Source: Methanomassiliicoccaceae archaeon UBA71
GTDB taxonomy: Archaea; Thermoplasmatota; Thermoplasmata; Methanomassiliicoccales; Methanomethylophilaceae
Direction: 5' to 3'
NCBI GenBank assembly: GCA_002504405.1
Contig: DARO01000005.1
Coordinates: 186,001 to 250,000 of the forward strand
DNA: 64,000 bases
Part shown: positions 55,766-64,000 of the stretch, piece by piece
Position numbering within the stretch: position 1 is the stretch's first letter
Layout of the letters: each line of letters begins with the position of its first letter
Notes under the pieces: model-generated
What the model was told of the DNA's origin: nothing
The model's input: the letters and a program-made list of their open reading frames with translations, nothing else
The model's database searches: none
Translations under genes and position numbers: made by a program

Positions 55766-56503
55766 TCAGACCCCCTTGGCCGCGCTCACCACTGCCTTAA
55801 GCCTGCCGTCGTCCCTGCATTGTTCTATGAACGTCCCGGTGACGATTATATCGGCGCCAGCCTTCCTGGCGGCCTCCGCCGCCTCGGGGGTCCTTATGCC
55901 CCCGCCGACTATCAGTGGGATGGAGATGGCGTCCTTGACGGCGCGGATCATCTCGGGAGGAACGGGTCTGTCCGCTCCGGACCCCGCCTCGAGGTAGAAC
56001 ATCTGCATGCCGTACATCTCGCATGCAAGAGCGTACGCCACCGCACCGGCGATGTCGTCGCGCCTAACGAGGTTCGCCTTCCCGACCTCGCCGACCTTCA
56101 TCCCCGGCTCCACGACAACGTATCCCATCGGAATGGTCTGGATGCCCATCTTCTTGACGATGGGAGCGGCGTAGACCTGTGCGCCCATGACCCACTCGAG
56201 CTTCATGCTGTTCATCATGCTCATGAACAGGAGGGCGTCCACTTCGGTCGAGAGCGCATCGGCGCTTCCGGGGAAGTGGATCGTTGGGAGCCCAGACATC
56301 TCCCTGATGGCCTTTGCCGTCGCGGACAGGTTCTCTGTGGTAACGCCTGTGGACCCCCCGATGAAAACGGCGTCCGATCCAGCCTCCTTCATGCGCCTGG
56401 CGATCTCGCCAGCCTCCGATGCGGGCTGTTTGTCGGGGTCCAGCAGGGCAACGTGAAGGGTTCCCTGGGACATCCTGTCGAGAAGATACTGCATAACCAT
56501 CAT
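55766..56503 (-). CDS. Geranylgeranylglyceryl phosphate synthase
   Basis: A 245-residue (beta/alpha)8 enzyme that joins GGPP to sn-glycerol-1-phosphate, the first ether bond in archaeal lipids. Motifs: HVALLDPDKQPAS, AGSDAVFIGGSTGVTTEN, PTIHFPGSADALS, MFYLEAGSGADRPVP and PLIVGGGIRTPE. Start is one of two adjacent ATGs (56503 or 56500). A TATA box (GATTTTATATTG in minus sense, 56592-56603) is about 95 nt upstream. The 148-nt spacer to the next minus gene holds only this promoter. It partners with IdsA at 29387. Confidence 0.92.
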   Translation of the reverse strand: MMVMQYLLDRMSQGTLHVALLDPDKQPASEAGEIARRMKEAGSDAVFIGGSTGVTTENLSATAKAIREMSGLPTIHFPGSADALSTEVDALLFMSMMNSMKLEWVMGAQVYAAPIVKKMGIQTIPMGYVVVEPGMKVGEVGKANLVRRDDIAGAVAYALACEMYGMQMFYLEAGSGADRPVPPEMIRAVKDAISIPLIVGGGIRTPEAAEAARKAGADIIVTGTFIEQCRDDGRLKAVVSAAKGV

Positions 56504-56651
56504 CCTATCACACCGTTGAGCGCAGGGGCGAATCCACCGCCATCGGCCCGAAGTGTTCCGGGCCCCGTTCTTCCTCTCCACTATATCGACACAATATAAA
56601 ATCATCGCACCGTGGCGTTTCCTTCAGAGGTTCTGGCACGGTTTGTGGCAG

Positions 56652-57644
56652 TCAGCGGTTGCGGAGGATGTGGTAATGACGGGACAGCGATCCGTGGACC
56701 CTCTGCAGATAGACGTTCTCCAGGTCCATCGAGGGGAAGTCCACCATATGCGGGAGGACCACTCCCGCCCTCGCCCCGTGTTTCAGGCATCCCGGGATGG
56801 CCTCTCCCGCCCTCGTGTATATGTGGTCGATGTCCTCCCCTCCGGTCTTCGTGGATCTGCCGTAGGGCGGATCAGTGCACACCGCATCCACATCATGGAA
56901 GCGCTCGCCGATTCCCCCTATGTCGATGGTCTCGAAGTCCGAAAGCTCCAGGCCGTAGAAGTCCATGTTCTCCTGGCACCCTATCACCATCTCCTCGTCG
57001 AAGTCGGAAGCGATGGCTTTCATCCCCATGTCCGCAGCCTCGATGACGATGCCGCCAGTCCCGCAGAAGGGGTCCAGGACGGTCCCTCCGCGCTTCACGC
57101 CCGTCAGGTTGATCAGCGCCCTGGCATACTTGGGGTGAAGGGATATGGGGGAGAAGAACGGCCTCTCCCCTACCTTGCGCTTCTCAAGCAGGTCCGTGTC
57201 GGTGACCCTCTGCTCGATGTAAAGGTGGACGGCATCACACAGCTGCATCCTGACGACGGTGTCCGGTTCCTTCAGGTTGACGTCGTTGTTCTTGGAGAGG
57301 ATGCCTCCGATTCTCCTGACCAGGCCCTGGGAGTCGACGTCCCTCATCATCCCCGCGAACCTCTTGCCACGTACCGCGAAGGTCCCCTCGGGCAGCACCT
57401 CGCCCTCCAGTCCGGAGACGTCGTCCGGCGTGTACTCGCCGAGGTATCTTCCGATGCTGTGCGTCAGGGCGATCCTGTCCGCTATCCCGTCTAGACGGCT
57501 CTCGTCGAAGGATGCGACAAGGTATCCGGGGCCGTGCTTCACGATCTCGTACGAGTCGGTCTCGGCCTCGAGGCACCTGATGGCCTCCGCCAGGGGCATG
57601 TCCTTGGATTCGCCAGATAGTTCGAAGAAGAATTGGGGGCTCAC
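56652..57644 (-). CDS. tRNA (guanine(10)-N2)-methyltransferase (Trm-G10 type)
   Basis: A 330-residue THUMP plus Rossmann methyltransferase. The N-terminal THUMP region spans about residues 1-155. The SAM site is TVLDPFCGTGGIVIEAADMG and the N6/N2-amino-methylase motif is CTDPPYGRS. HPKYARALINLTGV precedes it, typical of archaeal Trm-G10. It should dimethylate G10 in tRNA. It is 15 nt downstream of radA on the same strand. Confidence 0.9.
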   Translation of the reverse strand: MSPQFFFELSGESKDMPLAEAIRCLEAETDSYEIVKHGPGYLVASFDESRLDGIADRIALTHSIGRYLGEYTPDDVSGLEGEVLPEGTFAVRGKRFAGMMRDVDSQGLVRRIGGILSKNNDVNLKEPDTVVRMQLCDAVHLYIEQRVTDTDLLEKRKVGERPFFSPISLHPKYARALINLTGVKRGGTVLDPFCGTGGIVIEAADMGMKAIASDFDEEMVIGCQENMDFYGLELSDFETIDIGGIGERFHDVDAVCTDPPYGRSTKTGGEDIDHIYTRAGEAIPGCLKHGARAGVVLPHMVDFPSMDLENVYLQRVHGSLSRHYHILRNR

Positions 57645-57659
57645 GCCCCCTCTTATGTT

Positions 57660-58601
57660 TCAGTCCTTTATGCCGTCTTCGGTGACCATGAACACCGCCT
57701 CCCCTTCCGGCAGGTTGGGGGAGTCGATGAGCCTGGCGATCCTCTTGCCGGCCTTGCCCTTCCTCAGGTAGATCCTGAAGGTGGCGGTATGGCCCACGAT
57801 GTGGCCTCCGATGGGCCTGGTGGGGTCCCCGAAGAACGCATCCGGTTTGGCCGCGACCTGGTTAGTGACGGCGATGACCGCGTTGTTGACGGTGGCGAAG
57901 TTCAGCAGGTCGTGCATGTGGCGGTTCAGGATCTGCTGCCTCTCGGCCAGTGCGCCCCTTCCGACGTACTCGGCCCTGAAGTGGGATGTGAGCGAGTCCA
58001 CGATCAGCAACCTGACCTTGGTGGTCTGGGCGAGCTCCATCGCCTTGTCGACCAGCAGTACCTGGTGCTGCGAGTTGAAGGCCCTGGCGACGTGGATCCT
58101 CCTCAGGACCTCGTCCGGGTCGGCACCCAGGTACTCGGCCATCTGGATTATCCTCTCCGGCCTGAACGTGTTCTCGGTGTCTATTATGATGACGTCCGAG
58201 TCGAGTCCTCCCCTCTCCTCGGGCAGTGTGGCGTTGACCGCGAGCTGGAAGCAGACCTGCGTCTTGCAGCTTCCGAACTCCCCGAAGAACTCCACTATGG
58301 ACTGGCTCTCCAGTCCTCCTGCAAGGAGCTCGTCGAACGCCTTGGAGCCGGTCGTGAGCTTCGTCACGGCCTTGCGTCTCTCCAGGATGTCCTCTCCTGT
58401 CTCGAATCCTCCGATGTCAGCGCAAAGCTTGGCACCCTCGATGATGTCCATTGCCTTCTTCTCACCGATCTCGCATGTCTCTGCGAGCTCTTTCGGGGAA
58501 GCTACTGCAATGGCCATCAGCTCGTTGTATCCCGCTTCACGGAGTTTCTCTGCTATGGCTGGTCCTACTCCAGGTATGTCTTCAAGGGTTTTGGTGACCA
58601 T
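57660..58601 (-). CDS. radA: DNA repair and recombination protein RadA
   Basis: A 313-residue RadA recombinase with an N-terminal HhH domain (LEDIPGVGPAIAEKLREAGY), the polymerisation motif region (GFETGEDILERRK), Walker B VRLLIVDSLTSHFR and the L2 region QVAAKPDAFFGDPTRPIGG. It makes ssDNA filaments for strand exchange. Walker A is odd: GEFGSCKTQ, where the family has GEFGSGKTQ. The Cys codon is TGC, one base from GGC. This is the invariant glycine just before the lysine. A TATA-like box is not obvious; GTCGGAGGAATCCCA gives an SD before the ATG. Confidence 0.93.
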   Translation of the reverse strand: MVTKTLEDIPGVGPAIAEKLREAGYNELMAIAVASPKELAETCEIGEKKAMDIIEGAKLCADIGGFETGEDILERRKAVTKLTTGSKAFDELLAGGLESQSIVEFFGEFGSCKTQVCFQLAVNATLPEERGGLDSDVIIIDTENTFRPERIIQMAEYLGADPDEVLRRIHVARAFNSQHQVLLVDKAMELAQTTKVRLLIVDSLTSHFRAEYVGRGALAERQQILNRHMHDLLNFATVNNAVIAVTNQVAAKPDAFFGDPTRPIGGHIVGHTATFRIYLRKGKAGKRIARLIDSPNLPEGEAVFMVTEDGIKD

Positions 58602-58719
58602 TGGGATTCCTCCGACTCTCCCATCGGTTGCCGGGTATTTAATCGGAATCAGGGGGTCCCCGAAAACCCCGAAAACCCATGTTAACGCAGGGGACGGAAG
58701 TACAAGAAAGGGGGAAGGG

Positions 58720-58736
58720 GCCGGCCGATGGCCGGC
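58720..58736 (-). terminator. Terminator of the lysine operon
   Basis: GCCGGCC-GAT/ATC-GGCCGGC stem, 7 bp with a 3-nt loop, 8 nt beyond the dapL stop, followed on the minus strand by CCCTTCCCCCTTTCTTG. Confidence 0.6.
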
Positions 58737-58743
58737 GTTTCAA

Positions 58744-59904
58744 TCACTGGTAGGAACCGCGCCTCATCCTCTCGAGGGCGAGCCTGATCCTTTCGACAGG
58801 CTCGGTCACGGTCATCCTGATGTAGCCCTCCTGGCCGCCGAAGCCGGTTCCAGGGGTCACGATGATGCCGAGCTCCACCATCTCCTGGGTGAACTCGGTG
58901 GAGTTCTTCCCGCAGTCGAACCACACGTAGAACGTCCCCTTCGGCATGTCCACCTTGTATCCGAGCTCCCTGAGGCCGTCGACCAGGACCTTGCGCCTCT
59001 CCGCGTACACGGCCATGTTGTCCGCGATGGCCTTGGGCAGCTTCCCGTCGTCCCCGTAGAGCTCGAGGGCGGCGATCGCCGCCTTCTGGATGAATATCGG
59101 TGCGCCCGAGTCTATCTGGCCCTTGCACTTCTTGAGGCCCGCGATGAGGTCGGGGTTGCCGACGGCGTAACCGAGCCTGAAGCCGGTCATGTTGAAAGTC
59201 TTGGAGAACGACCCGAACTCTATGCAGTCCGGTCCGGCCTGGAGGGCGGAGGGCGCCTGGTAGCCGTCGTAGCACATCTCCGAGTACGCGTTGTCGTAGC
59301 ACAGGATCGTGCCGTTCTCCTGGCACCAGTCGTAGACCTTCTTCAGGTACGCGACGTCGCAGGTCGCGCCGGTCGGGTTGTTGGGGTAGTTCAGGTAGAG
59401 CATCCTGGCACCCTTGGGGCACTCGTCAACGTCCAGGAGCCAGTCCTTCTCCTTCCTGAGGGGGATCTGCACGCACTTGGCCTCGTTGAAGAGGGTCGCT
59501 GCCCCTGAGTACACGGGGTATCCGGGGGACGGGGCGATGATCATCTCGCCGTTGTTGACGAAGGCCTGGGCGATGTTGAAGATCGCCTCCTTGGAACCGA
59601 TCGTGATGCATACCTGCGTGTCGGGGTCTATGTCGAGGCCGAACCTCCTCTTGTACCAGGCGGCGACCGCGTACCTGAGGTCTTTCTCCCCCTGGGAGGA
59701 CGAGTACTTCTGGTTCGCGTTGACCTTCGCCGCTTCGCACATCGCCTCGACGATGCAGTCCGGGGTCGGGAGGTCCGGATCGCCTATCCCGAAATCGATC
59801 ATGTCCCATCCCGCGGCCCTCTTCTCGGCGGAGAGCTTCTCCAGCCTCACGAAGAGGTACGGGGGTATCTGCTTCAGTCTGTCTGCCTGCTCGAACGTAG
59901 TCAT
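58744..59904 (-). CDS. dapL: LL-diaminopimelate aminotransferase
   Basis: A 386-residue fold-type I PLP enzyme that converts tetrahydrodipicolinate directly to LL-diaminopimelate using glutamate. WDMIDFGIGDPDLPTP, ITIGSKEAIFNIAQAF, YNLYPNNPTGA-type LNYPNNPTGATCD, and the PLP lysine in GSFSKTFNMTGFRLGYAVG are seen. Position between dapF and the operon end supports DapL over a generic aspartate aminotransferase. The ATG at 59904 has an AGGAGTG SD inside the dapF stop. Confidence 0.9.
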   Translation of the reverse strand: MTTFEQADRLKQIPPYLFVRLEKLSAEKRAAGWDMIDFGIGDPDLPTPDCIVEAMCEAAKVNANQKYSSSQGEKDLRYAVAAWYKRRFGLDIDPDTQVCITIGSKEAIFNIAQAFVNNGEMIIAPSPGYPVYSGAATLFNEAKCVQIPLRKEKDWLLDVDECPKGARMLYLNYPNNPTGATCDVAYLKKVYDWCQENGTILCYDNAYSEMCYDGYQAPSALQAGPDCIEFGSFSKTFNMTGFRLGYAVGNPDLIAGLKKCKGQIDSGAPIFIQKAAIAALELYGDDGKLPKAIADNMAVYAERRKVLVDGLRELGYKVDMPKGTFYVWFDCGKNSTEFTQEMVELGIIVTPGTGFGGQEGYIRMTVTEPVERIRLALERMRRGSYQ

Positions 59905-59909
59905 GGGAA

Positions 59910-60736
<827 letters not shown>

Positions 60737-60740
<4 letters not shown>

Positions 60741-61996
60741 CTCAGGAGCCTCTCGGGTATGATCTGGTGTCTCCACTGCTCCTCGATGGTCTCGGCCTCG
60801 CGGATGAGCTCCGCCTTCCCGTCGTTCACCAGGACCTCCGCGCACAGGGGGCGGGAGTTGTAGTTGCTGGACATGGAGAAACCGTAGGCGCCCGCGTTGT
60901 AGACGGCGACTATGTCCCCCTCCACCGGGTCGGGGAGGACCCTCTCGTGTGCGAGGTAGTCGCCTGACTCGCAGATCGGCCCCACGACATCGTACTTGTC
61001 CGTGCAGGCCTTCCCGAACTTGTTGGCGAGGGCCACATAGTGGTACGAGTCGTACATCGCGGGCCTGATGAGCGTGTTGAATCCCGCGTCGCATCCGACG
61101 TACTTCTTGGTGCCGGCGTCCTTGACGTCGTTCACCTTCGTGAGCAGGACCGTCGTGTCGCAGACTATGTACCTACCGGGCTCCAGGACGAGGGTCCTGA
61201 TGTCGGTCTCCTCCTGGATCATGTCCGTCAGGTTCATCGCCAGCTCGTCGACGTCCATCTCGCTCTCCTGGGGCTTGTACGGGACGCCGATGCCGCCTCC
61301 CATGTCGATGAACTCGAGGTCGATGCCGATGCTCTCGATCTCGTTGACAAGCTCGATCAGGACCTCCATCATGTCCATGAAGGGCTCTACGGTCTGCCCG
61401 CCCGAGCCGATGTGGGCGTGGATCCCCTTTATGTCGAATCCGAGGTCCTTGGCCCTTGCGTACGTGTCGATGACGCTGTCCAGCGGGACGCCGAACTTCG
61501 CCCCCTTGGAGCCGGTTATGACCTTGTCGCTGTGGCCGGAGCCGACCCCCGGGGTGACCCTGAACGACACCGGGGTGCACGGCGCGATCTCGGCGAGCCT
61601 CTCCATCTCGGATATCGAGTCGAGGTTGATCATGACGCCGAGGTCCGACACCGCCTTGAGCTCCGCATCGCTGACGTTCACGCCTGTGTACATGATCCTG
61701 TCCGGGGAGAACCCGGCCTTCAGGCATGACATGACCTCCCCGATGGACACGGCGTCTATCCCGGACCCCTCCTGCTCGAGGATCTTCAGGATGGCGAGGT
61801 TCGTGTTCGCCTTGCACGCGTAGTGTATGCGCGTGTCCATGTGCCTGGAGAAGGCGCCGTAGATCCTCCTGTAGTTCTCCCTGAGCCTCTGCTCATCCGT
61901 GACGTACACCGGCGTTCCGAACTCCTCGGCGATCTCCACGGCGGATTTGCCGCCGATCATCATCACGCCGTCCTTTCCCTCGAACTCTCTCATCAT
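60737..61996 (-). CDS. lysA: Diaminopimelate decarboxylase
   Basis: A 419-residue PLP enzyme making lysine from meso-diaminopimelate. Key motifs are IHYACKANTNLAIL (PLP Lys), GIHAHIGSGGQTVEPF, FIDMGGGIGVPY, EPGRYIVCDT and GPICESGDYLAHER with the catalytic Cys. It overlaps both neighbours by 4 nt. An internal Met 3 residues later is the other possible start. Confidence 0.94.
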
Positions 61997-63348
61997 TCGG
62001 CCTCACCTATGTACTTCTCATGCAGGGTCCTCACGACGTCCACGACCTTGCTCATGGGCACCACGAAGTTAAGCGAGACATCGGACGCCCCCTCGGAGAT
62101 CATCTCGACGTTCGCCTCCGCATCCTTGACCGCGGAGAAGATGTCGCCGGAGACGCCGCACTTGTCCAGCAGGTTGTCGCCCACGGCGCAGATGAGCGCC
62201 ACGTTGTTCTTGACGTCGATCCTCTCGATGTCCCCTCCGCTGAGGCCGTTCAGCTGCCTCAGCGTGAGCTTGACGTCGTTGTTGTGGACCAGGAAGGCCA
62301 CGGTGGACAGCGACGTGGAGATGGAGTAGATGATGACGTTGATCTCGGCGATCTTGTCGATGATCCTAGCGACCATCGCCGGCCGGTACGCGATCTCGGC
62401 GGAGCTTATCGTGATTATGGACAGGTCGGTCTTCGCCGCCACGCTCTTCAGGAGGGCGTTCTTGGACTTCCTCAGGTGGTGTATCAGGGTCCCGGGCTCA
62501 TCCGGCTTGAACGAGTTCTTGACCTTGAGCGGGATGTGCTTCAGCCTCACGGGCTCGATGGTCCTCGGGTGGAGGACCTTGGCTCCGAAGTACGCGAGTT
62601 CCGCGGCCTCGCCGAAGTTCATCTCGTCGATCTTGATGGCGTCGGGGATTATCCTGGGGTCAGCGGACATGAAACCGTCGACGTCGGTCCAGATCTCCAG
62701 CATGTCTGCGTCTATTGCGTTCGCGACGACGGCTGCGGAGTAGTCCGAGCCGCCCCTTCCGAAAGTCAGGGGCCTGCCTTCCGAGTTGATCCCGTAGAAT
62801 CCCGTGACTATGGGGATGACGCCCATGGCCAGCAGGGGCTTGACCTTCATGGTCATCCCGGACGCGGTGATGAGCAGGTCGGCCGATCCGCTCGTGGGTG
62901 CGCCCACCGCGTATATGCCCGCGTCCTCCGATGTGATGGCCACGGACTTCTCCCCCATGTCCCTCAGCACGTATGCCAGCATGAGGGAGGAGAACCTCTC
63001 CCCCTGGGAGGTGAGGGCGTCGACGTAGTACGGGTCGTTCCTGTCCGCGGAGACCGCCTTCTTGAACTTCTCCAGCCTGGAGTCGAACTCCGTCCTGAAC
63101 TCCTCGTAGGTGTCCCCCTCGAACAGCTGCGCGGCAGTCATCAGGTGCTTCTCGGCGAACTGATCCACCACCGTGTCGAGGTTCAACTGCGGGTTCTCCG
63201 CCACGTTGACCAGGAAGTTCGTGATCCCCGACATCGCGGAGACAACCACGACCTTCTCGCCCTCCTTCTGGGCGATGATGTTCGCTACCCTCTTCAGAGC
63301 CTCGGCGGAACCTACGCTGGTCCCTCCGAACTTCATAACCGTGATCAT
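61993..63348 (-). CDS. lysC: Aspartate kinase
   Basis: A 451-residue aspartokinase, first committed step to lysine, threonine and methionine. VMKFGGTSVGSAEAL, the substrate site LTSQGERFSS, and TFGRGGSDYSAAVVANAIDA (in part) identify it. Two C-terminal ACT domains (about residues 300-450) should give feedback control, probably by lysine, since it heads lysC-lysA-dapF-dapL. SD GAGGTG lies upstream of the ATG at 63348 and the TATA-like ACGTTTAACC near 63409-63420. Confidence 0.93.
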   Translation of the reverse strand: MITVMKFGGTSVGSAEALKRVANIIAQKEGEKVVVVSAMSGITNFLVNVAENPQLNLDTVVDQFAEKHLMTAAQLFEGDTYEEFRTEFDSRLEKFKKAVSADRNDPYYVDALTSQGERFSSLMLAYVLRDMGEKSVAITSEDAGIYAVGAPTSGSADLLITASGMTMKVKPLLAMGVIPIVTGFYGINSEGRPLTFGRGGSDYSAAVVANAIDADMLEIWTDVDGFMSADPRIIPDAIKIDEMNFGEAAELAYFGAKVLHPRTIEPVRLKHIPLKVKNSFKPDEPGTLIHHLRKSKNALLKSVAAKTDLSIITISSAEIAYRPAMVARIIDKIAEINVIIYSISTSLSTVAFLVHNNDVKLTLRQLNGLSGGDIERIDVKNNVALICAVGDNLLDKCGVSGDIFSAVKDAEANVEMISEGASDVSLNFVVPMSKVVDVVRTLHEKYIGEAE

Positions 63349-63463
63349 TGTCCGAGCACCTCGTTCATGCTGTGGGCCTTCCGTCCCTGCCCCCCGGCGC
63401 ACTCGCCAGGTTAAACGTGCAGGCGTCCGCTAAGGTATCCATAGAAAAAGCTTTGCGGTCCCT

Positions 63464-63488
63464 CCCCGGGCGCACGCGCCCGGTGGGG
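63464..63488 (-). terminator. Hairpin after dapA
   Basis: CCGGGCG-CACG-CGCCCGG stem with extra CC/GG pairs beyond a bulge, 4 nt past the dapA stop. It separates dapA from the lysC operon, which has its own promoter. Confidence 0.55.
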
Positions 63489-63492
63489 TTTA

Positions 63493-64000
63493 TCATGCTA
63501 TCCCCAGATCTCTCAGTATGGGGTCTAGCACTTCCCTCCCCTTGTCGGTGAGGGGTGTGAGCGGCAGCCTCGGGCTGCCGTTTCCGTATCCCATGATCCC
63601 CATGACGTACTTTATGGGGATGGGATTGGACTCGCAGAAAAGCGCCCCGAACAGGGGCAGCAGCTTGTTGTGGATGGACTTCGCGATCTCGAACTTGTCC
63701 GACTGGGCGTTGTAGACCATCTCCGAGACCAGGCCGGGGCAGCAGTTGGAGGTGACGGATATAACGCCGTCCGCGCCCATGCTCATCAGGGCGAGGGTAA
63801 TGCTGTCGTCGCCGCTGAGGACCTCGAACCCCTTGGGCCTCCTGGCGATGATGTTCTGGATCTGGGACATGTTCCCGCTGGCCTCCTTGACGCCGACGAT
63901 CCCCTCCAGCTCGGCGAGCCTGAGGAGGGTGTCCACGTTGATGTTTGAGCCGGTCCTCCCGGGGATGTTGTAGACTATGATCGGGATGTCGATGGCGTTC
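63493..64000 (-). CDS. dapA: 4-hydroxy-tetrahydrodipicolinate synthase, C-terminal part
   Basis: The gene continues past the right edge; about 168 C-terminal residues are seen. IPIIVYNIPGRTGSNI is the conserved GR substrate region and GIVGVKEASGNMSQI holds the Schiff-base lysine. SGDDSITLALMSMGADGVIS and the end region CESNPIPIKY are family-typical. It condenses pyruvate with aspartate semialdehyde. It precedes the lysC-lysA-dapF-dapL operon, separated by a hairpin. No dapB is in view; it may lie to the right. Confidence 0.94.
   Translation of the reverse strand, partial: NAIDIPIIVYNIPGRTGSNINVDTLLRLAELEGIVGVKEASGNMSQIQNIIARRPKGFEVLSGDDSITLALMSMGADGVISVTSNCCPGLVSEMVYNAQSDKFEIAKSIHNKLLPLFGALFCESNPIPIKYVMGIMGYGNGSPRLPLTPLTDKGREVLDPILRDLGIA

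Noticed and set aside
62020..63414. 464-codon plus-strand frame antisense to lysC
   Set aside because: It is rich in Asp, Val, His and Leu, has no recognisable domain, and lies opposite a certain aspartate kinase.

Overview
This window is archaeal chromosome, most likely from a methanogenic Thermoplasmata lineage (Methanomassiliicoccales-like). The archaeal markers are direct: RadA and RadB, class I CCA enzyme, NAC, Bud32, AlaX, GatCAB, type II GAPDH, GGGP synthase, and an isopentenyl phosphate kinase / type 2 IPP isomerase / GGPP synthase operon. Many genes have a TATA-like box about 24-28 nt before the start codon (leaderless mRNAs), operons use 4-nt ATGA overlaps, and the 5S rRNA gene stands alone. 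The order-level assignment is inference: it rests on the Ech-type hydrogenase, amt-glnK, DapL lysine synthesis and overall gene mix, since no methanogenesis gene lies in the window. I see no insertion sequence, prophage or CRISPR array; this is core chromosome with small accessory patches.

Layout. 1-7169: end of a TldD/PmbA protease, ilvC, a sodium:solute symporter followed by a MarR regulator and an MDR transporter with a palindromic operator, an acetyltransferase and a nitrilase. 7190-12479: a gene remnant, a striking DtxR/IdeR-like promoter, then a complete echABCDEF energy-converting [NiFe]-hydrogenase operon on the minus strand. 12603-17142: DUF234 ATPase, glycerol kinase, CoA-disulfide-reductase-like oxidoreductase. 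17224-22743: tRNA-Pro, a flavin reductase, cca, and two tandem acetolactate synthase paralogs with a 104-nt identical patch. 22873-29341: gap-pgk, rdgB/bud32, AIM24 protein, DUF5714, radB. 29387-32404: isoprenoid operon and 5S rRNA. 32492-38945: HxlR and Lrp regulators, small redox/stress proteins, alaX-nac-hypC, and a bacterial-type aspS. 39107-42265: a possible metal-regulated mini-operon of two tiny ORFs, then gatCAB. 42320-47504: DUF2284, TPR, amt-glnK, three tRNAs, a hairpin RNA candidate, and an aldehyde dehydrogenase homolog lacking its catalytic cysteine. 47505-51193: an operon of unknown role with an ACT-domain protein, two TIM-barrel proteins resembling CODH/ACS corrinoid subunits, and a radical-SAM-like protein without its cluster cysteines. 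51264-58601: tRNA-Leu, a membrane AlbA_2 protein, a PPC protein with an ABC-class ATPase, GGGP synthase, a tRNA methyltransferase and radA. 58744-64000: lysine pathway operon lysC-lysA-dapF-dapL, with the end of dapA.

How genes work together: ilvC plus two ilvB copies make branched-chain amino acids; gap-pgk serve gluconeogenesis; IPK, Fni, IdsA and GGGPS build archaeal ether lipids; EchA-F couples ferredoxin oxidation to H2 formation and ion pumping, with HypC for maturation; AspRS plus GatCAB imply tRNA-dependent amidation; LysC, DapA, DapL, DapF and LysA make lysine. The best candidates for something undescribed are the ACT/CdhD-like/CdhE-like/radical-SAM-like operon, the two DtxR-like promoters (one driving a mini-operon of 30- and 17-codon ORFs), and the promoter-hairpin unit between the tRNA-Val genes.
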